Assembly: GCA_944381055.1 (NCBI GenBank)
Contig: CALWJQ010000064.1
Location: 38,631 to 102,630, forward strand
Source: an uncultured Clostridia bacterium
Lineage (GTDB): Bacteria > Bacillota > Clostridia > Oscillospirales > Butyricicoccaceae
DNA length: 64,000 bases
Direction of reading: 5' to 3'
Made by a program: the position numbers and the translations under genes. The notes beneath the pieces were generated by a model. The model was not told the origin of the DNA. It saw only the letters and a list, made by a program, of their open reading frames with translations, and made no database searches. Of this stretch, positions 33,397-41,527 are shown in pieces. Numbering within the stretch: the first letter of the stretch is position 1; each line of letters begins with the position of its first letter.

Positions 33397-34554
33397 TTAC
33401 AGGGCATCGATGAGAATGTCGCAGGCTGCGCACACGCCGCGCGGCGCCGATGATTTGGCCTGCGGGTCGGGACGGAGCAGACGGACTTTGTGCCAGAAAT
33501 CATCCGGCGTGTAGACGGCCAGGCGTTCCAGCCCCGCGCGTTCGGCCCGGCACTCGAGCAGGGCGCCGAGCAGGTCGCCGTAGTGGGCGTTCCTGGGCAG
33601 CCCCAGCCCGGCAATGAGATCGGGGATCACCCGCTCAAAAAGCAGGCGGCGCGGCGGGATACGCTGTGTGATTTTGAGAGCGTGCGCCGCGTGCGCGATC
33701 GCCTCGTCGCCGGCAAGCGAAAAACGGGCGAACGCCGGGATGGGGGCGAAGCCGCAGGTCAGGTAGTACTTCCGGCCGGCGTAATGGCGCAGCTGGCGCA
33801 GCGCGTCGTAGTATCCGACGCGGATGCTGCGGCGGGTGACGGCAGTGTCAAACTCCATAATCGGCCCCAGCTTTTCGCTGGGCATGACGGTGATGACGGT
33901 CTTGGTTTTGTCTCGCGGGGGACGGTAAATCCCAAGCCCCAGCGTGCGTACGGCGATGACGGTATCGCAGCCGCGGGCGATAAGCATGTTGACGGGGCAG
34001 TTGTCATATGCGCCGCCGTCCATATAGCGCTTGTCGCCGATCGAGACTTGCTCCATACCGGGGAAAGATGCGCTGGCCAGGATATAGTCGCACACCCTGT
34101 CGGGTTCCATCTGCTCCTTGAACAGCTCAAGGGGCCTGAAGTCGGGAACCGACACGGTGACCAGGCCAAAATCGACCGGGCTTTTGAGCAGCTTGTCCAC
34201 ATCGACATATTTTTTGATGATGGCGCGGATGCGGCTGGTGTCAACACCGCCGCCCCTGAGCGCTTCACGGGCCTTTTCCCGAAAATAGCTCAGGCCCTCG
34301 ACCGACAGCTTGCCGCGGCTGATCATGGCGAGAAAGCGGGATTCTTCTTCGCTGAACAGGTCGGTACTTGTGATTTTGAGCCATAATTCCCGCGCGACGG
34401 CGTAGTCGCCCTGGGCGAACATGGCGCCGTTGATGGCGCCGATGGACGTGCCGGCAATGGCGTCAAACGAAAGCCCTTCTTCCATACAGGCCTGCATGGC
34501 CCCGATGTGATAGGCGCCGCGGGCGCCGCCGCCTTCGAGTGCCAGTCCAAGCAT
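33397..34554 (-). CDS. Patatin-like phospholipase family protein (385 aa)
   Basis: The patatin fold starts at once with GGGARGAYHIGAM (oxyanion hole), then the nucleophile elbow GTSIGA (Gly-x-Ser-x-Gly, about 36-41) and the Asp of DGGAYDNCPV, giving the Ser-Asp dyad. The C-terminal 100 residues lie outside the core. There is no signal peptide, so it is cytosolic. It should hydrolyse acyl esters of lipids. GGAG lies 6 bases before ATG. Confidence 0.92.
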   Translation of the reverse strand: MLGLALEGGGARGAYHIGAMQACMEEGLSFDAIAGTSIGAINGAMFAQGDYAVARELWLKITSTDLFSEEESRFLAMISRGKLSVEGLSYFREKAREALRGGGVDTSRIRAIIKKYVDVDKLLKSPVDFGLVTVSVPDFRPLELFKEQMEPDRVCDYILASASFPGMEQVSIGDKRYMDGGAYDNCPVNMLIARGCDTVIAVRTLGLGIYRPPRDKTKTVITVMPSEKLGPIMEFDTAVTRRSIRVGYYDALRQLRHYAGRKYYLTCGFAPIPAFARFSLAGDEAIAHAAHALKITQRIPPRRLLFERVIPDLIAGLGLPRNAHYGDLLGALLECRAERAGLERLAVYTPDDFWHKVRLLRPDPQAKSSAPRGVCAACDILIDAL

Positions 34555-34608
34555 AAAAAACTCCTTTGATTTTTCGTTTGCAGCGCGGCACGGGCGGAAA
34601 ACCCGGTG

Positions 34609-35934
34609 TCAGTAAATGCGCAGATCTTTGGGCTGCGGCGCGTAATACAGACGGGAAACAGCCAGCATCAGGGCAAAATAGAAACCCGAAGACACGCTGA
34701 ACAGCACATGCCCGGCGATAATCAGGTAGCCGGCGCACAGGGCCAGCGCTACGGCGATACACAGGCCCATCAGGTCAAAGCGGCGGAACAGGTCGATCAA
34801 AAACTGCACTCCCAGCTTGAAATACAGCCACAAAAGCGCCGCGGCGCCGAACAGCCCATAATAGAGGAGCACCTCAAAGACGTCCATTTCGACGACATAC
34901 TGCTGCGTACCGCGGCCCAGCCCGAACAAAACGCAGTAAAGCCCGCCGTCGCGGTACTGGTCAAAGGCGCGCTTGAGCTTGTCCTGCCGGCCGGACAGCA
35001 GGGCGGTCGCCGCCCCTTCGCGTTCGGAAATATCCCCGGCGGCCTGCAAGGATTCCGAGATCATCGTCAGCACATTGGCGGACGCAAAAAGCATCAGGCA
35101 GCCCAGCGTCAGGCCGAAAATGATCAGAACGATGATCAGCCGTACGATCAGGGTCCGATCTTTTTTGCGGAAAAGCTCGGCCAGCGCAAAAATCAAAGGA
35201 GCGGCCACGGCGGCGCCAACGCCGATAAAGGCGGTTTTGGTGCCGATCAGGCACATGGCGACGAGCGTAAAAGCAGGCGCGGTGGCATAGGGGATGAATC
35301 TTTTGCGGGATGTGCCGCGGGGCAGCTGCATGAAAAAGCAGACGCAAAGCGGCAAAAGTGTCATCATGATGGCGGTGATGTCGTTGCCCGAGTAGAAAAA
35401 GCCGCGGAAGCCGCGGTAGCCGAACCGATCGGCATAGGTGCTGTACCCGATCTGGAACAGATAGGGGATCAGAATGGCCAGCGACAGCAGGTTGAGCGAG
35501 AAGACAAAAGTGTCGGCCAGCTTTTTCATCAGTTGTTCACGCGTCATCCCGCAGCGCTGAAACACGCGGGCATACACAACGAGAACCGCCACGTTATAGG
35601 CAAAGCGGACGATATAGGTCAGGTCGCTCATCAGGTCAAAACGGTAAAAATACAAAAATTCGCCGGCTACCGAAAGGGCCCATGCGACGCCGATGCCGGC
35701 CATGGTCAGTATGGCCTTTTTGTCGACGACAATGAGCGCGTACAGGGCGAACAGCAGCAAAAAGAACATGCGGATGAGCAGGCTGGGCGTCATGGGCATG
35801 TCAAACTGGCTGACCGAGCTGCCGCTCAGCACCTCGATGAGCATAATATAAGCGCCCGACAGCACGTCGAGCAGGGGGTTTATCAGCAGGAAAAGGAAAA
35901 AGAGCTTTTCCAGCTTTTGCGCGGCTTTTTGCAC
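34609..35934 (-). CDS. O-antigen ligase/polymerase-like membrane protein (441 aa)
   Basis: About ten to twelve membrane segments span the protein, with a larger polar loop (about 285-345) before the last ones, as in the Wzy/WaaL superfamily. Conserved motifs are weak, so the family call is moderate; teichuronic-acid or capsule polymerases are alternatives. An ATG at 35958 has no ribosome binding site, whereas AAAAGGAG inside the following codons lies 10 bases before GTG at 35934, which I therefore prefer. It is a single gene with its own promoter. Confidence 0.65.
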   Translation of the reverse strand: MQKAAQKLEKLFFLFLLINPLLDVLSGAYIMLIEVLSGSSVSQFDMPMTPSLLIRMFFLLLFALYALIVVDKKAILTMAGIGVAWALSVAGEFLYFYRFDLMSDLTYIVRFAYNVAVLVVYARVFQRCGMTREQLMKKLADTFVFSLNLLSLAILIPYLFQIGYSTYADRFGYRGFRGFFYSGNDITAIMMTLLPLCVCFFMQLPRGTSRKRFIPYATAPAFTLVAMCLIGTKTAFIGVGAAVAAPLIFALAELFRKKDRTLIVRLIIVLIIFGLTLGCLMLFASANVLTMISESLQAAGDISEREGAATALLSGRQDKLKRAFDQYRDGGLYCVLFGLGRGTQQYVVEMDVFEVLLYYGLFGAAALLWLYFKLGVQFLIDLFRRFDLMGLCIAVALALCAGYLIIAGHVLFSVSSGFYFALMLAVSRLYYAPQPKDLRIY

Positions 35935-35980
35935 GGGCGACACGCTCCTTTTAGTCATGCGGAAAACATACTTGCTTTTT

Positions 35981-36009
35981 AGTATACCACATGCGCGCGC
36001 CCGCGTAAA
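35981..36009 (-). promoter_or_regulatory. Promoter of the O-antigen-ligase-like gene
   Basis: TTTACG and TATACT are separated by 17 bases on the minus strand, just downstream of the thioesterase stop. Confidence 0.5.
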
Positions 36010-36020
36010 GGGAAAATCCG

Positions 36021-36755
36021 TCAGCTGCGAAAGGCGGCGTTGGCTTCGAAAATCAGGTCGCTGCCGCGGCGACCGGCCACGGCGTACCCACCGTCTTCAA
36101 GCACGCCGATGGACAATTCCATTTGTTCGCCCAGACGCAGCTCGCGGTGATAGGCCAGCGACAGAGCCCCGAGAGGCCGTGCGCGCATCTGTTCCAGGGG
36201 CAGGGTGTCGCACACGATGTCAGCGTAGACGGTGTTGTTCATGTGCGCGTTGACGTCGCAGCGGCAAAAGGTGGCGGCCGCCGTGCCGGCGGGTTCGGGC
36301 GACGGGGCCCGCCGGACGGCGAAATCGTGCGTCGGGACGGACTCGGGCATGTCGGGAAAGCCCAGGGCCTCGGGCGGGTGCCGCAGGATCCGGTGGGTAT
36401 CGCGGTCGACCAGGATCCAGCGCGCGTCGACCGAAGCGGCACTGCGGCCGGCCTGGTCAAAAAACTCGGTGTAGCGGCAGAAAATGGCGCGCCGCGGCGC
36501 GGCAGGGCGGGTGACAAGGCGCAGGCAGTCGCCGATCTGCATGTCGCCCGTGATGCGCAGCGACACCTTCGCCATCAGGAAAGCGGTGCCGGTCTTGGCG
36601 TAGCGCTCGGCGGTGACGCCCCAGCTGTCGCAGTGATCAGTGCTGATTTGCTGGGTCAGGCGCAGCAGGCTGCCGGGGGTCACACGGCGGTTGAGGTCGC
36701 ACTCGTAGTCCGTCAGTACGATTTCTTTTTCCAAAACAGGACTTTTCGATTCCAT
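36021..36755 (-). CDS. Acyl-ACP thioesterase family protein (244 aa)
   Basis: It is a tandem hot-dog-fold thioesterase. The second half shows CDVNAHMNNTVYADIVCD with the family's catalytic Asn and His. Such enzymes release fatty acids from acyl-carrier protein in the cytosol. ATG at 36755 is chosen because GGAG, embedded in the end of the upstream gene, lies 8 bases away. It is the third gene of an operon with two lipoprotein genes, an unexplained association. Confidence 0.85.
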   Translation of the reverse strand: MESKSPVLEKEIVLTDYECDLNRRVTPGSLLRLTQQISTDHCDSWGVTAERYAKTGTAFLMAKVSLRITGDMQIGDCLRLVTRPAAPRRAIFCRYTEFFDQAGRSAASVDARWILVDRDTHRILRHPPEALGFPDMPESVPTHDFAVRRAPSPEPAGTAAATFCRCDVNAHMNNTVYADIVCDTLPLEQMRARPLGALSLAYHRELRLGEQMELSIGVLEDGGYAVAGRRGSDLIFEANAAFRS

Positions 36756-36760
36756 CTTTC

Positions 36761-37729
36761 TCACTCCAGTATGCGCAGCGGCACATACCCGGCCGACTGC
36801 ATCAGTCTTTGCCCTTCGTCCGTCAAAATCCAGTCGATGAGCTCACGCACGGCGGGATCTTCGGCATCGCCGGTGCGGAAAACGGCATAATATGCGTCGG
36901 TCAGCGGGTACTCGCCCGAGGCGATGCTCTCGTCGGTCGGCTCGACGCCGTCGACAGCCATCAGCCGCGAGCCGTCGCTCGTGTACATGCCGCTGGCGTA
37001 ATAGTACACCGAATACCCCAGCGCCGTCGGGCCGGCGGCATAATCGGACACCGCGTCAATCAGGCCGCCCATGTCGGCGATGACCAGCTCGTGCGGGGCT
37101 TCCATGATCTCGGACTGGGGTACGAGCAGCTTGTACATCAGGGTCTGGCTGCCCGAATTGTCCGGCCGCTGGTAGGCGGTAATGGCGGCGTCAGGGCCGC
37201 CAACTTCATTCCAATTTGTAATATTCCCAGTGTAAATGTCTTTTAGTTGTTCGGTGGTCAGGCTTTCGACGGGGTTGTCGACGCCGGTCAGAAAGACAAA
37301 AGCGTCCTTGACGACGGGAACGACGGCGAATTCTTCGCCGCTGTCCGACATCATTTGCTGTTCTTCTTCAGACGGCGGGGTGACAAAGATAACGTCGCAG
37401 TCGCCGGCCAGCAGGTTCTCATAGGCGTAATGAGTGGTGGCGTGGCTGACAAACTCCTGTGCCTGTTCGGGCGTATAGCCCAGCAGGCCCTGCACCAGCG
37501 CTTCGGACAGCGGAATGGTGGCCGTCGATCCGTCAAGCCGGGGCAGGGTGTCGGCGGTAAAGGACGGCTTTTCAGGCGCTTCGGTCTCGTCCGGATCTTC
37601 GGGGGGAATCGGTTCGGATGGCTCTTCGGGGGCGGGATCGGGCTCGGCGGGCTCTGCGTCGTTGACGGCGCAGGCCGTCAGGGCGAGCAGCAGGGCGGCA
37701 AGCAGAGTGAAACTCAAAAAGCGTTTCAT
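36761..37729 (-). CDS. PstS-like substrate-binding lipoprotein (322 aa)
   Basis: A signal peptide ends in the lipobox LTAC (Cys20), followed by a Pro/Glu/Asp-rich linker (about 24-55) and a periplasmic-binding-protein domain with DGSTATIPLSEA, TTEQLKDIYTGNITNWNEVGG and RPDNSGSQTLM, as in phosphate-binding PstS proteins. No pst permease or ATPase genes are present here, so it may be an orphan sensor or binding protein; phosphate binding is unproven. It overlaps the upstream gene by 4 bases. Confidence 0.82.
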   Translation of the reverse strand: MKRFLSFTLLAALLLALTACAVNDAEPAEPDPAPEEPSEPIPPEDPDETEAPEKPSFTADTLPRLDGSTATIPLSEALVQGLLGYTPEQAQEFVSHATTHYAYENLLAGDCDVIFVTPPSEEEQQMMSDSGEEFAVVPVVKDAFVFLTGVDNPVESLTTEQLKDIYTGNITNWNEVGGPDAAITAYQRPDNSGSQTLMYKLLVPQSEIMEAPHELVIADMGGLIDAVSDYAAGPTALGYSVYYYASGMYTSDGSRLMAVDGVEPTDESIASGEYPLTDAYYAVFRTGDAEDPAVRELIDWILTDEGQRLMQSAGYVPLRILE

Positions 37730-39285
37730 TGCGCTACCTCACTTTCCAAAATCGCAAAGTTAAAATGTTCGGCGGGAATGTCGACAACCTGCTCATCCAT
37801 TTTCGGCGTGGCGATCAGCGTGTCAAAGCTGTATCCGACGGACACTGACGTCAGCGTGTCAAGGGGATCGGTAATGCCGCGCTCTGCCAAAGCGGCGTCC
37901 AGCGCGTCTGAGGGGACGAGCAGATCGGCGGCCGTCAGCTGCCGGCCGTCGCGCAGGTCAAAGGTGATATAGTCGGTGTAGTAATAAAACTCGTCCATGC
38001 CCGACAGCTGCGTTTCGTAAGAAAGGCAGAAAAGCGAGCCGATCAGCCTGTAATCAACGTAAAAAGAATGCCAGCTCAGCTCATCCCAGCGCCCGGTGAG
38101 TTCATCCGGCAGGTAGTCGAGGGTGGCAAAGCGCGTTTCGTAGACGTCCAGGGCGGCGTTGATCGCGTCGAGCACATCCTGCGGCGCCCCCGAGCGCAGG
38201 CGCGGGGAATAGAAGGGACCGTCCTCGGGGTCGGCTGCCGCCGCATTCAGGGCGTGGGCCGATGCGGAAACCGAATAGGAAAAAGCGGTGCGGTTGACGG
38301 TGACTTCTTCGGTCAGATAAGCCGACGGGTCTTCGTACAGGATCGAGCAGATTTCGTACAGGCTGTCCGGCCGGATGGTGACGTAGGTCGCCATCTCGGT
38401 ATAAGGGTTGTCCGCCGGGAACTGGATATTCAGCCAGCCGGAGCTGACCGAAAAGAGGGGGTAGTCCTCGGGCAGGCCGCGGAAGGGGCGCTTGAGGCGG
38501 TACTCGTCTTCAGACAGGCTCAGCACGTCGGCAATGGCGCCGTCGAGGACAGGGGCGTACTCAGCGCCGTCAAAAAAGAGATCGCGCAGGCGCAGCTGCC
38601 GCCCGTCATGCATGTCGAACGAAAAAAACTCGTCGGAAGAGGCCAGTTCGACCCATTCGTCGGTCGGGAAGTACTCGCCCTGTTCGTCGAGCGCAAGCAG
38701 CGAGTCAACCCGGCTGAATTCCAGCGTCAGAACGCGGCCGGAAATCATCACGTTGACATAGGCTGAGCGTTCGACGCAGGCGTGCGCGGCGCCGTTGCGG
38801 GCGGCGTATTCGGCGAGCTCGGCCTGGGTGACGCCCGGATCTTCATCAAACAGCTCCTGCATGTGGGTGTCAATGAACTCATTGAGCCGGTTTTGCAGGA
38901 TCAGGTTGCGCAGCCCGGTGATTTCCACGGTGTTGGCGCGCACAAGGACGCCTCGCTCGTCCGGGACGCCGCTGTCGGCGGTGTCATAGGTGCAGTAGCC
39001 GGAAGCATTGTACTGGAACAGGGGGCGCGAAACCGTATCCGGGGCGGACCCGCCCTCGCCGACGCTCTGCGCGGGCGCGTCGTTCCAGTCAATGCCGCCT
39101 GTGACGGGCAGGGCGAGCGGCTCGACGGGTTCGGGTTCTGGATCCGGCGTGTCTTGCTGCGGGTCGTCGACCGGATCTTCGGGAGCGGTCGGCCCGGGAT
39201 CGTCCGGCCCGGGGTCAGAAAAAAGAGAGCAGCCGCCCAGCAGCAGGCACAGCGCCAGTACCAGGGCCATACTTCGCTTCTTCAT
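37726..39285 (-). CDS. Lipoprotein with two DUF3298-like segments (519 aa)
   Basis: A signal peptide ends in LGGC (Cys19), followed by a Pro/Asp linker (about 24-57). The body contains two similar segments, FDMHDGRQLRLRDLFFDG (about 221-238) and FDLRDGRQLTAADLL (about 450-465), which resemble the DxxxGxxLxLxDLF core of DUF3298, a domain found in RsiV-type anti-sigma proteins and secreted deacetylases. The duplication suggests two tandem copies. It would be exposed on the outer face of the membrane. It is the first gene of the operon with the PstS-like lipoprotein and the thioesterase. Function unknown. Confidence 0.6.
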   Translation of the reverse strand: MKKRSMALVLALCLLLGGCSLFSDPGPDDPGPTAPEDPVDDPQQDTPDPEPEPVEPLALPVTGGIDWNDAPAQSVGEGGSAPDTVSRPLFQYNASGYCTYDTADSGVPDERGVLVRANTVEITGLRNLILQNRLNEFIDTHMQELFDEDPGVTQAELAEYAARNGAAHACVERSAYVNVMISGRVLTLEFSRVDSLLALDEQGEYFPTDEWVELASSDEFFSFDMHDGRQLRLRDLFFDGAEYAPVLDGAIADVLSLSEDEYRLKRPFRGLPEDYPLFSVSSGWLNIQFPADNPYTEMATYVTIRPDSLYEICSILYEDPSAYLTEEVTVNRTAFSYSVSASAHALNAAAADPEDGPFYSPRLRSGAPQDVLDAINAALDVYETRFATLDYLPDELTGRWDELSWHSFYVDYRLIGSLFCLSYETQLSGMDEFYYYTDYITFDLRDGRQLTAADLLVPSDALDAALAERGITDPLDTLTSVSVGYSFDTLIATPKMDEQVVDIPAEHFNFAILESEVAQ

Positions 39286-39317
39286 GAAAAGACCTCCTGT
39301 GAATCATGCGTAAAGCC

Positions 39318-39336
39318 ATTATACCATGCCGGCATG
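39318..39336 (-). promoter_or_regulatory. Extended -10 promoter with overlapping 12-bp palindrome
   Basis: On the minus strand TGGTATAAT is an extended -10 element (TATAAT at 39318-39323). Immediately upstream, within the -35/-10 spacer, CATGCCGGCATG (39325-39336) is a perfect palindrome and a candidate operator for the lipoprotein operon. Confidence 0.5.
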
Positions 39337-39493
39337 CAAAAGCGAAGCCTTTTGCACGCGCCGCGCCGGCGGCGCAAAGCAGGGCCTGGGGCGAAGCCGC
39401 GGGGATTCTATTGTTCTTAGACGCACGGGGCCGGTAAAAAGTTCCCGCCTGCCGTTTGGCGCATAAGATAGGGCAGTGAAGGGGGGTGGCGCA

Positions 39494-39892
39494 ATGGCTG
39501 GCGGAAAGGGGCGCGAGCCGGCAAACGGAAAGGAAGGCGGGGTCTGGCAGAGTATCGACATGCAGATTGCCGCGCTGGCCGCCATGATGGTTGCGACAGG
39601 CCTGTCGGTTTCCGTGCTGCTGGCTGTTCGGAACCGGGAAAAGGGGCTGGGCCGCCGCGGGGACGACGTCCGGATCGACCGGCTGCCGCGTGTCAGCGCC
39701 GCGCTGACAGCCGCCGCGGCCCTGTATTTTTTGTGCCTGGCGTGGGCCGACCACCAACGGCGGCCGGACAGCAGAACGCTGACGTGGCTGTTTGTCGCCA
39801 ACGCTTTTGCCGTGGGGGCGTCGGCCATCAAGCTGGATGTTTTGTTCGCGGCGGACGGGAACGGCGAGGTCATTGAAGAGGCGGTGGAGTGA
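39494..39892 (+). CDS. Small membrane protein of unknown function (132 aa)
   Basis: Not recognised. Three hydrophobic segments (about 23-44, 63-83, 94-116) are linked by short charged loops. Both ends are polar, and the tail is acidic. AAGGGGGG lies 7 bases before ATG at 39494. Its 3' end overlaps that of the opposing small gene by 23 bases. No close promoter is convincing. Confidence 0.55.
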   Translation: MAGGKGREPANGKEGGVWQSIDMQIAALAAMMVATGLSVSVLLAVRNREKGLGRRGDDVRIDRLPRVSAALTAAAALYFLCLAWADHQRRPDSRTLTWLFVANAFAVGASAIKLDVLFAADGNGEVIEEAVE

Positions 39893-40166
39893 AAAGCGTC
39901 TTGAGTTCGTCAAGCTCGGATCGCAGTTCGTCCAGCGAACGCTGCATCCGGTCAAGGCGCCGGCTCTGCTCCTGCCCCTGCAAAAGCTGTTCCTGTGAGG
40001 CGGACGTTTCGAGAATCTGCGCGGCAAGCATGAGAAAATTGCCCAGCGCATTTTGCTGGCCGGCGCTCAAGCCGCCCAGCAGCGCAAAACCGAGCACAGT
40101 GCCCAGCGCGCTCATCAGTTCGGGCGGAAGGCCGAAAAACCATTCGTCAAACCGGGATCCTTCCAT
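39870..40166 (-). CDS. Small protein with hydrophobic core and C-terminal coiled coil (98 aa)
   Basis: Not recognised. A Gly/Leu-rich hydrophobic stretch (about 12-50) is followed by a heptad-like coiled coil (about 58-90, with SQEQLLQGQEQSRRLDRM and later Leu/Glu heptads). An AAAGGGGGCGG site precedes ATG. The layout suggests a small membrane-associated scaffolding protein. It converges on and overlaps the plus-strand small membrane gene. Confidence 0.55.
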   Translation of the reverse strand: MEGSRFDEWFFGLPPELMSALGTVLGFALLGGLSAGQQNALGNFLMLAAQILETSASQEQLLQGQEQSRRLDRMQRSLDELRSELDELKTLFTPPPLQ

Positions 40167-40221
40167 CGCTGCCGCCCCCTTTCCCTGAATGTATATGCGC
40201 GAAAACAGAAAGCAGAGCAGA

Positions 40222-40250
40222 CAAAAAGAGCGCCCCCGCAGGGGCGCTCT
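40222..40250 (-). terminator. Terminator of ilvE
   Basis: AGAGCGCCCC and GGGGCGCTCT form a 10-bp stem with a 4-base loop, followed by five T residues on the minus strand, 17 bases after the ilvE stop. Confidence 0.85.
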
Positions 40251-40266
40251 GCTGAAAGGCTTTCGC

Positions 40267-41337
40267 TTACTTGACTTCGCGGGTCCAGCCGTGCGGGTCG
40301 GGCAGGCGGCCCCACTGGATGCCGGTCAGGTTGTCGTACAGCTTCTGCGAAATCTCGCCGATTTCGAAGTTGTTGATGATGTGCTTTTCGCCCTTGTAGC
40401 AGATTTCGCCGACGGGCGAGATGACGGCGGCGGTGCCGCAGCCAAAGGCCTCTTCCAGCTTGCCGGAATGGGCGGCGCTGATGAGTTCGTCGACCGACAG
40501 CTTGCGCTCAGACACTTTGCAGCCCCAGTCGCGCAGCAGCTGCAGGCAGCTGTCGCGGGTCACGCCGGGCAGAATGGTGCCGTCGAGCGGGGCGGTGATG
40601 ATCTCGCCGTCGATTTTGAACATCATATTCATGGCGCCGACTTCTTCAACATACTTCTGTTCGACGCTGTCCAGCCACAAAACCTGGTTGTATCCCAATT
40701 CCTGCGCCTTTTCCTGCGCCTTGAGGCTGCCGCCGTAGTTGCCGCCGCATTTGGCGTAACCGGTGCCGCCGCGCGAAGCGCGGGTGTATTCGTCTTCGAC
40801 AAAAATCCGGATGGGCGCAAAGCCGTTGGGGTAATAGCTGCCCGTCGGCGAGGCGATGAAAACCGCCTTGTAAGTGTGCGATGCATGTACGCCCAGCATG
40901 GCGTCAGTGGCGATGACAAAGGGGCGCAGGTACAAGGACGTGCCCGGCGCGGTCGGAATCCAGTCGCGGTCAGCCTTGACCAGCGTCTCGACACACTGAA
41001 TGAAGTCTTCGACCGGCAGAGAGGCCATGCACATACGCTCGCACGAACGGATCATGCGCTCGGCGTTTTTTTCCGGCCGGAAGAGCAGCACGCGGCCGTC
41101 GGCAGCCGGGTACGCTTTCATGCCCTCGAACAGCTCCTGTCCGTAGTGGAAGACCATGGCCGCCGGATCCAGGCAAAGGGGGCCGTAGGGCACGAGCTGC
41201 GCGTTGTGCCAGCCTTTGTCGTCCGAATAATCGACGGTCACCATGTGATCGCTGAAATATTTGCCGAACCCGAGATTGCTCTGGTCAGGCTTTTGCTTGG
41301 GGGACTGGGTCAGGGTTTTCTTGATGTCCAACATCAT
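40267..41337 (-). CDS. ilvE: Branched-chain amino acid aminotransferase (356 aa)
   Basis: This fold-type IV PLP enzyme interconverts Leu, Ile and Val with their 2-oxo acids. It shows VFHYGQELFEGMKAY near residue 65-80, the PLP lysine in GYAKCGGNY, VLWLDSVEQKYVEEVGAMN and later GTILPGVTRDS. The length matches the class. AAGGAGG lies 5 bases before the first of two adjacent ATG codons. It is a single gene. Confidence 0.95.
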   Translation of the reverse strand: MMLDIKKTLTQSPKQKPDQSNLGFGKYFSDHMVTVDYSDDKGWHNAQLVPYGPLCLDPAAMVFHYGQELFEGMKAYPAADGRVLLFRPEKNAERMIRSCERMCMASLPVEDFIQCVETLVKADRDWIPTAPGTSLYLRPFVIATDAMLGVHASHTYKAVFIASPTGSYYPNGFAPIRIFVEDEYTRASRGGTGYAKCGGNYGGSLKAQEKAQELGYNQVLWLDSVEQKYVEEVGAMNMMFKIDGEIITAPLDGTILPGVTRDSCLQLLRDWGCKVSERKLSVDELISAAHSGKLEEAFGCGTAAVISPVGEICYKGEKHIINNFEIGEISQKLYDNLTGIQWGRLPDPHGWTREVK

Positions 41338-41404
41338 TCACGCCTCCTTATAAAGTTGCCACTTGCGAAAAACCGCAGTTTGCGCTACCATATAAATTAA
41401 TTAC

Positions 41405-41433
41405 AGTATAGCACCCCCGGAAGCGTTTGACAA
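41405..41433 (-). promoter_or_regulatory. Promoter of ilvE
   Basis: TTGTCA and TATACT (each 5 of 6) are 17 bases apart on the minus strand, giving a leader of about 60 bases. No T-box is visible. Confidence 0.7.
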
Positions 41434-41527
41434 TAAAAAATTTACTGTCATAGATAAAAACTCCGAAAATATTTAATATTACTGCACATCATATGTGAAA
41501 GTGAACCTTTTGAAAGGGGAGACGTGC

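Noticed and set aside
41480..41500. Sigma-E-like mother-cell promoter (CATATGT) before the NodB-like gene
   Set aside because: The spacing to any -35-like element is wrong and the region is simply AT-rich.
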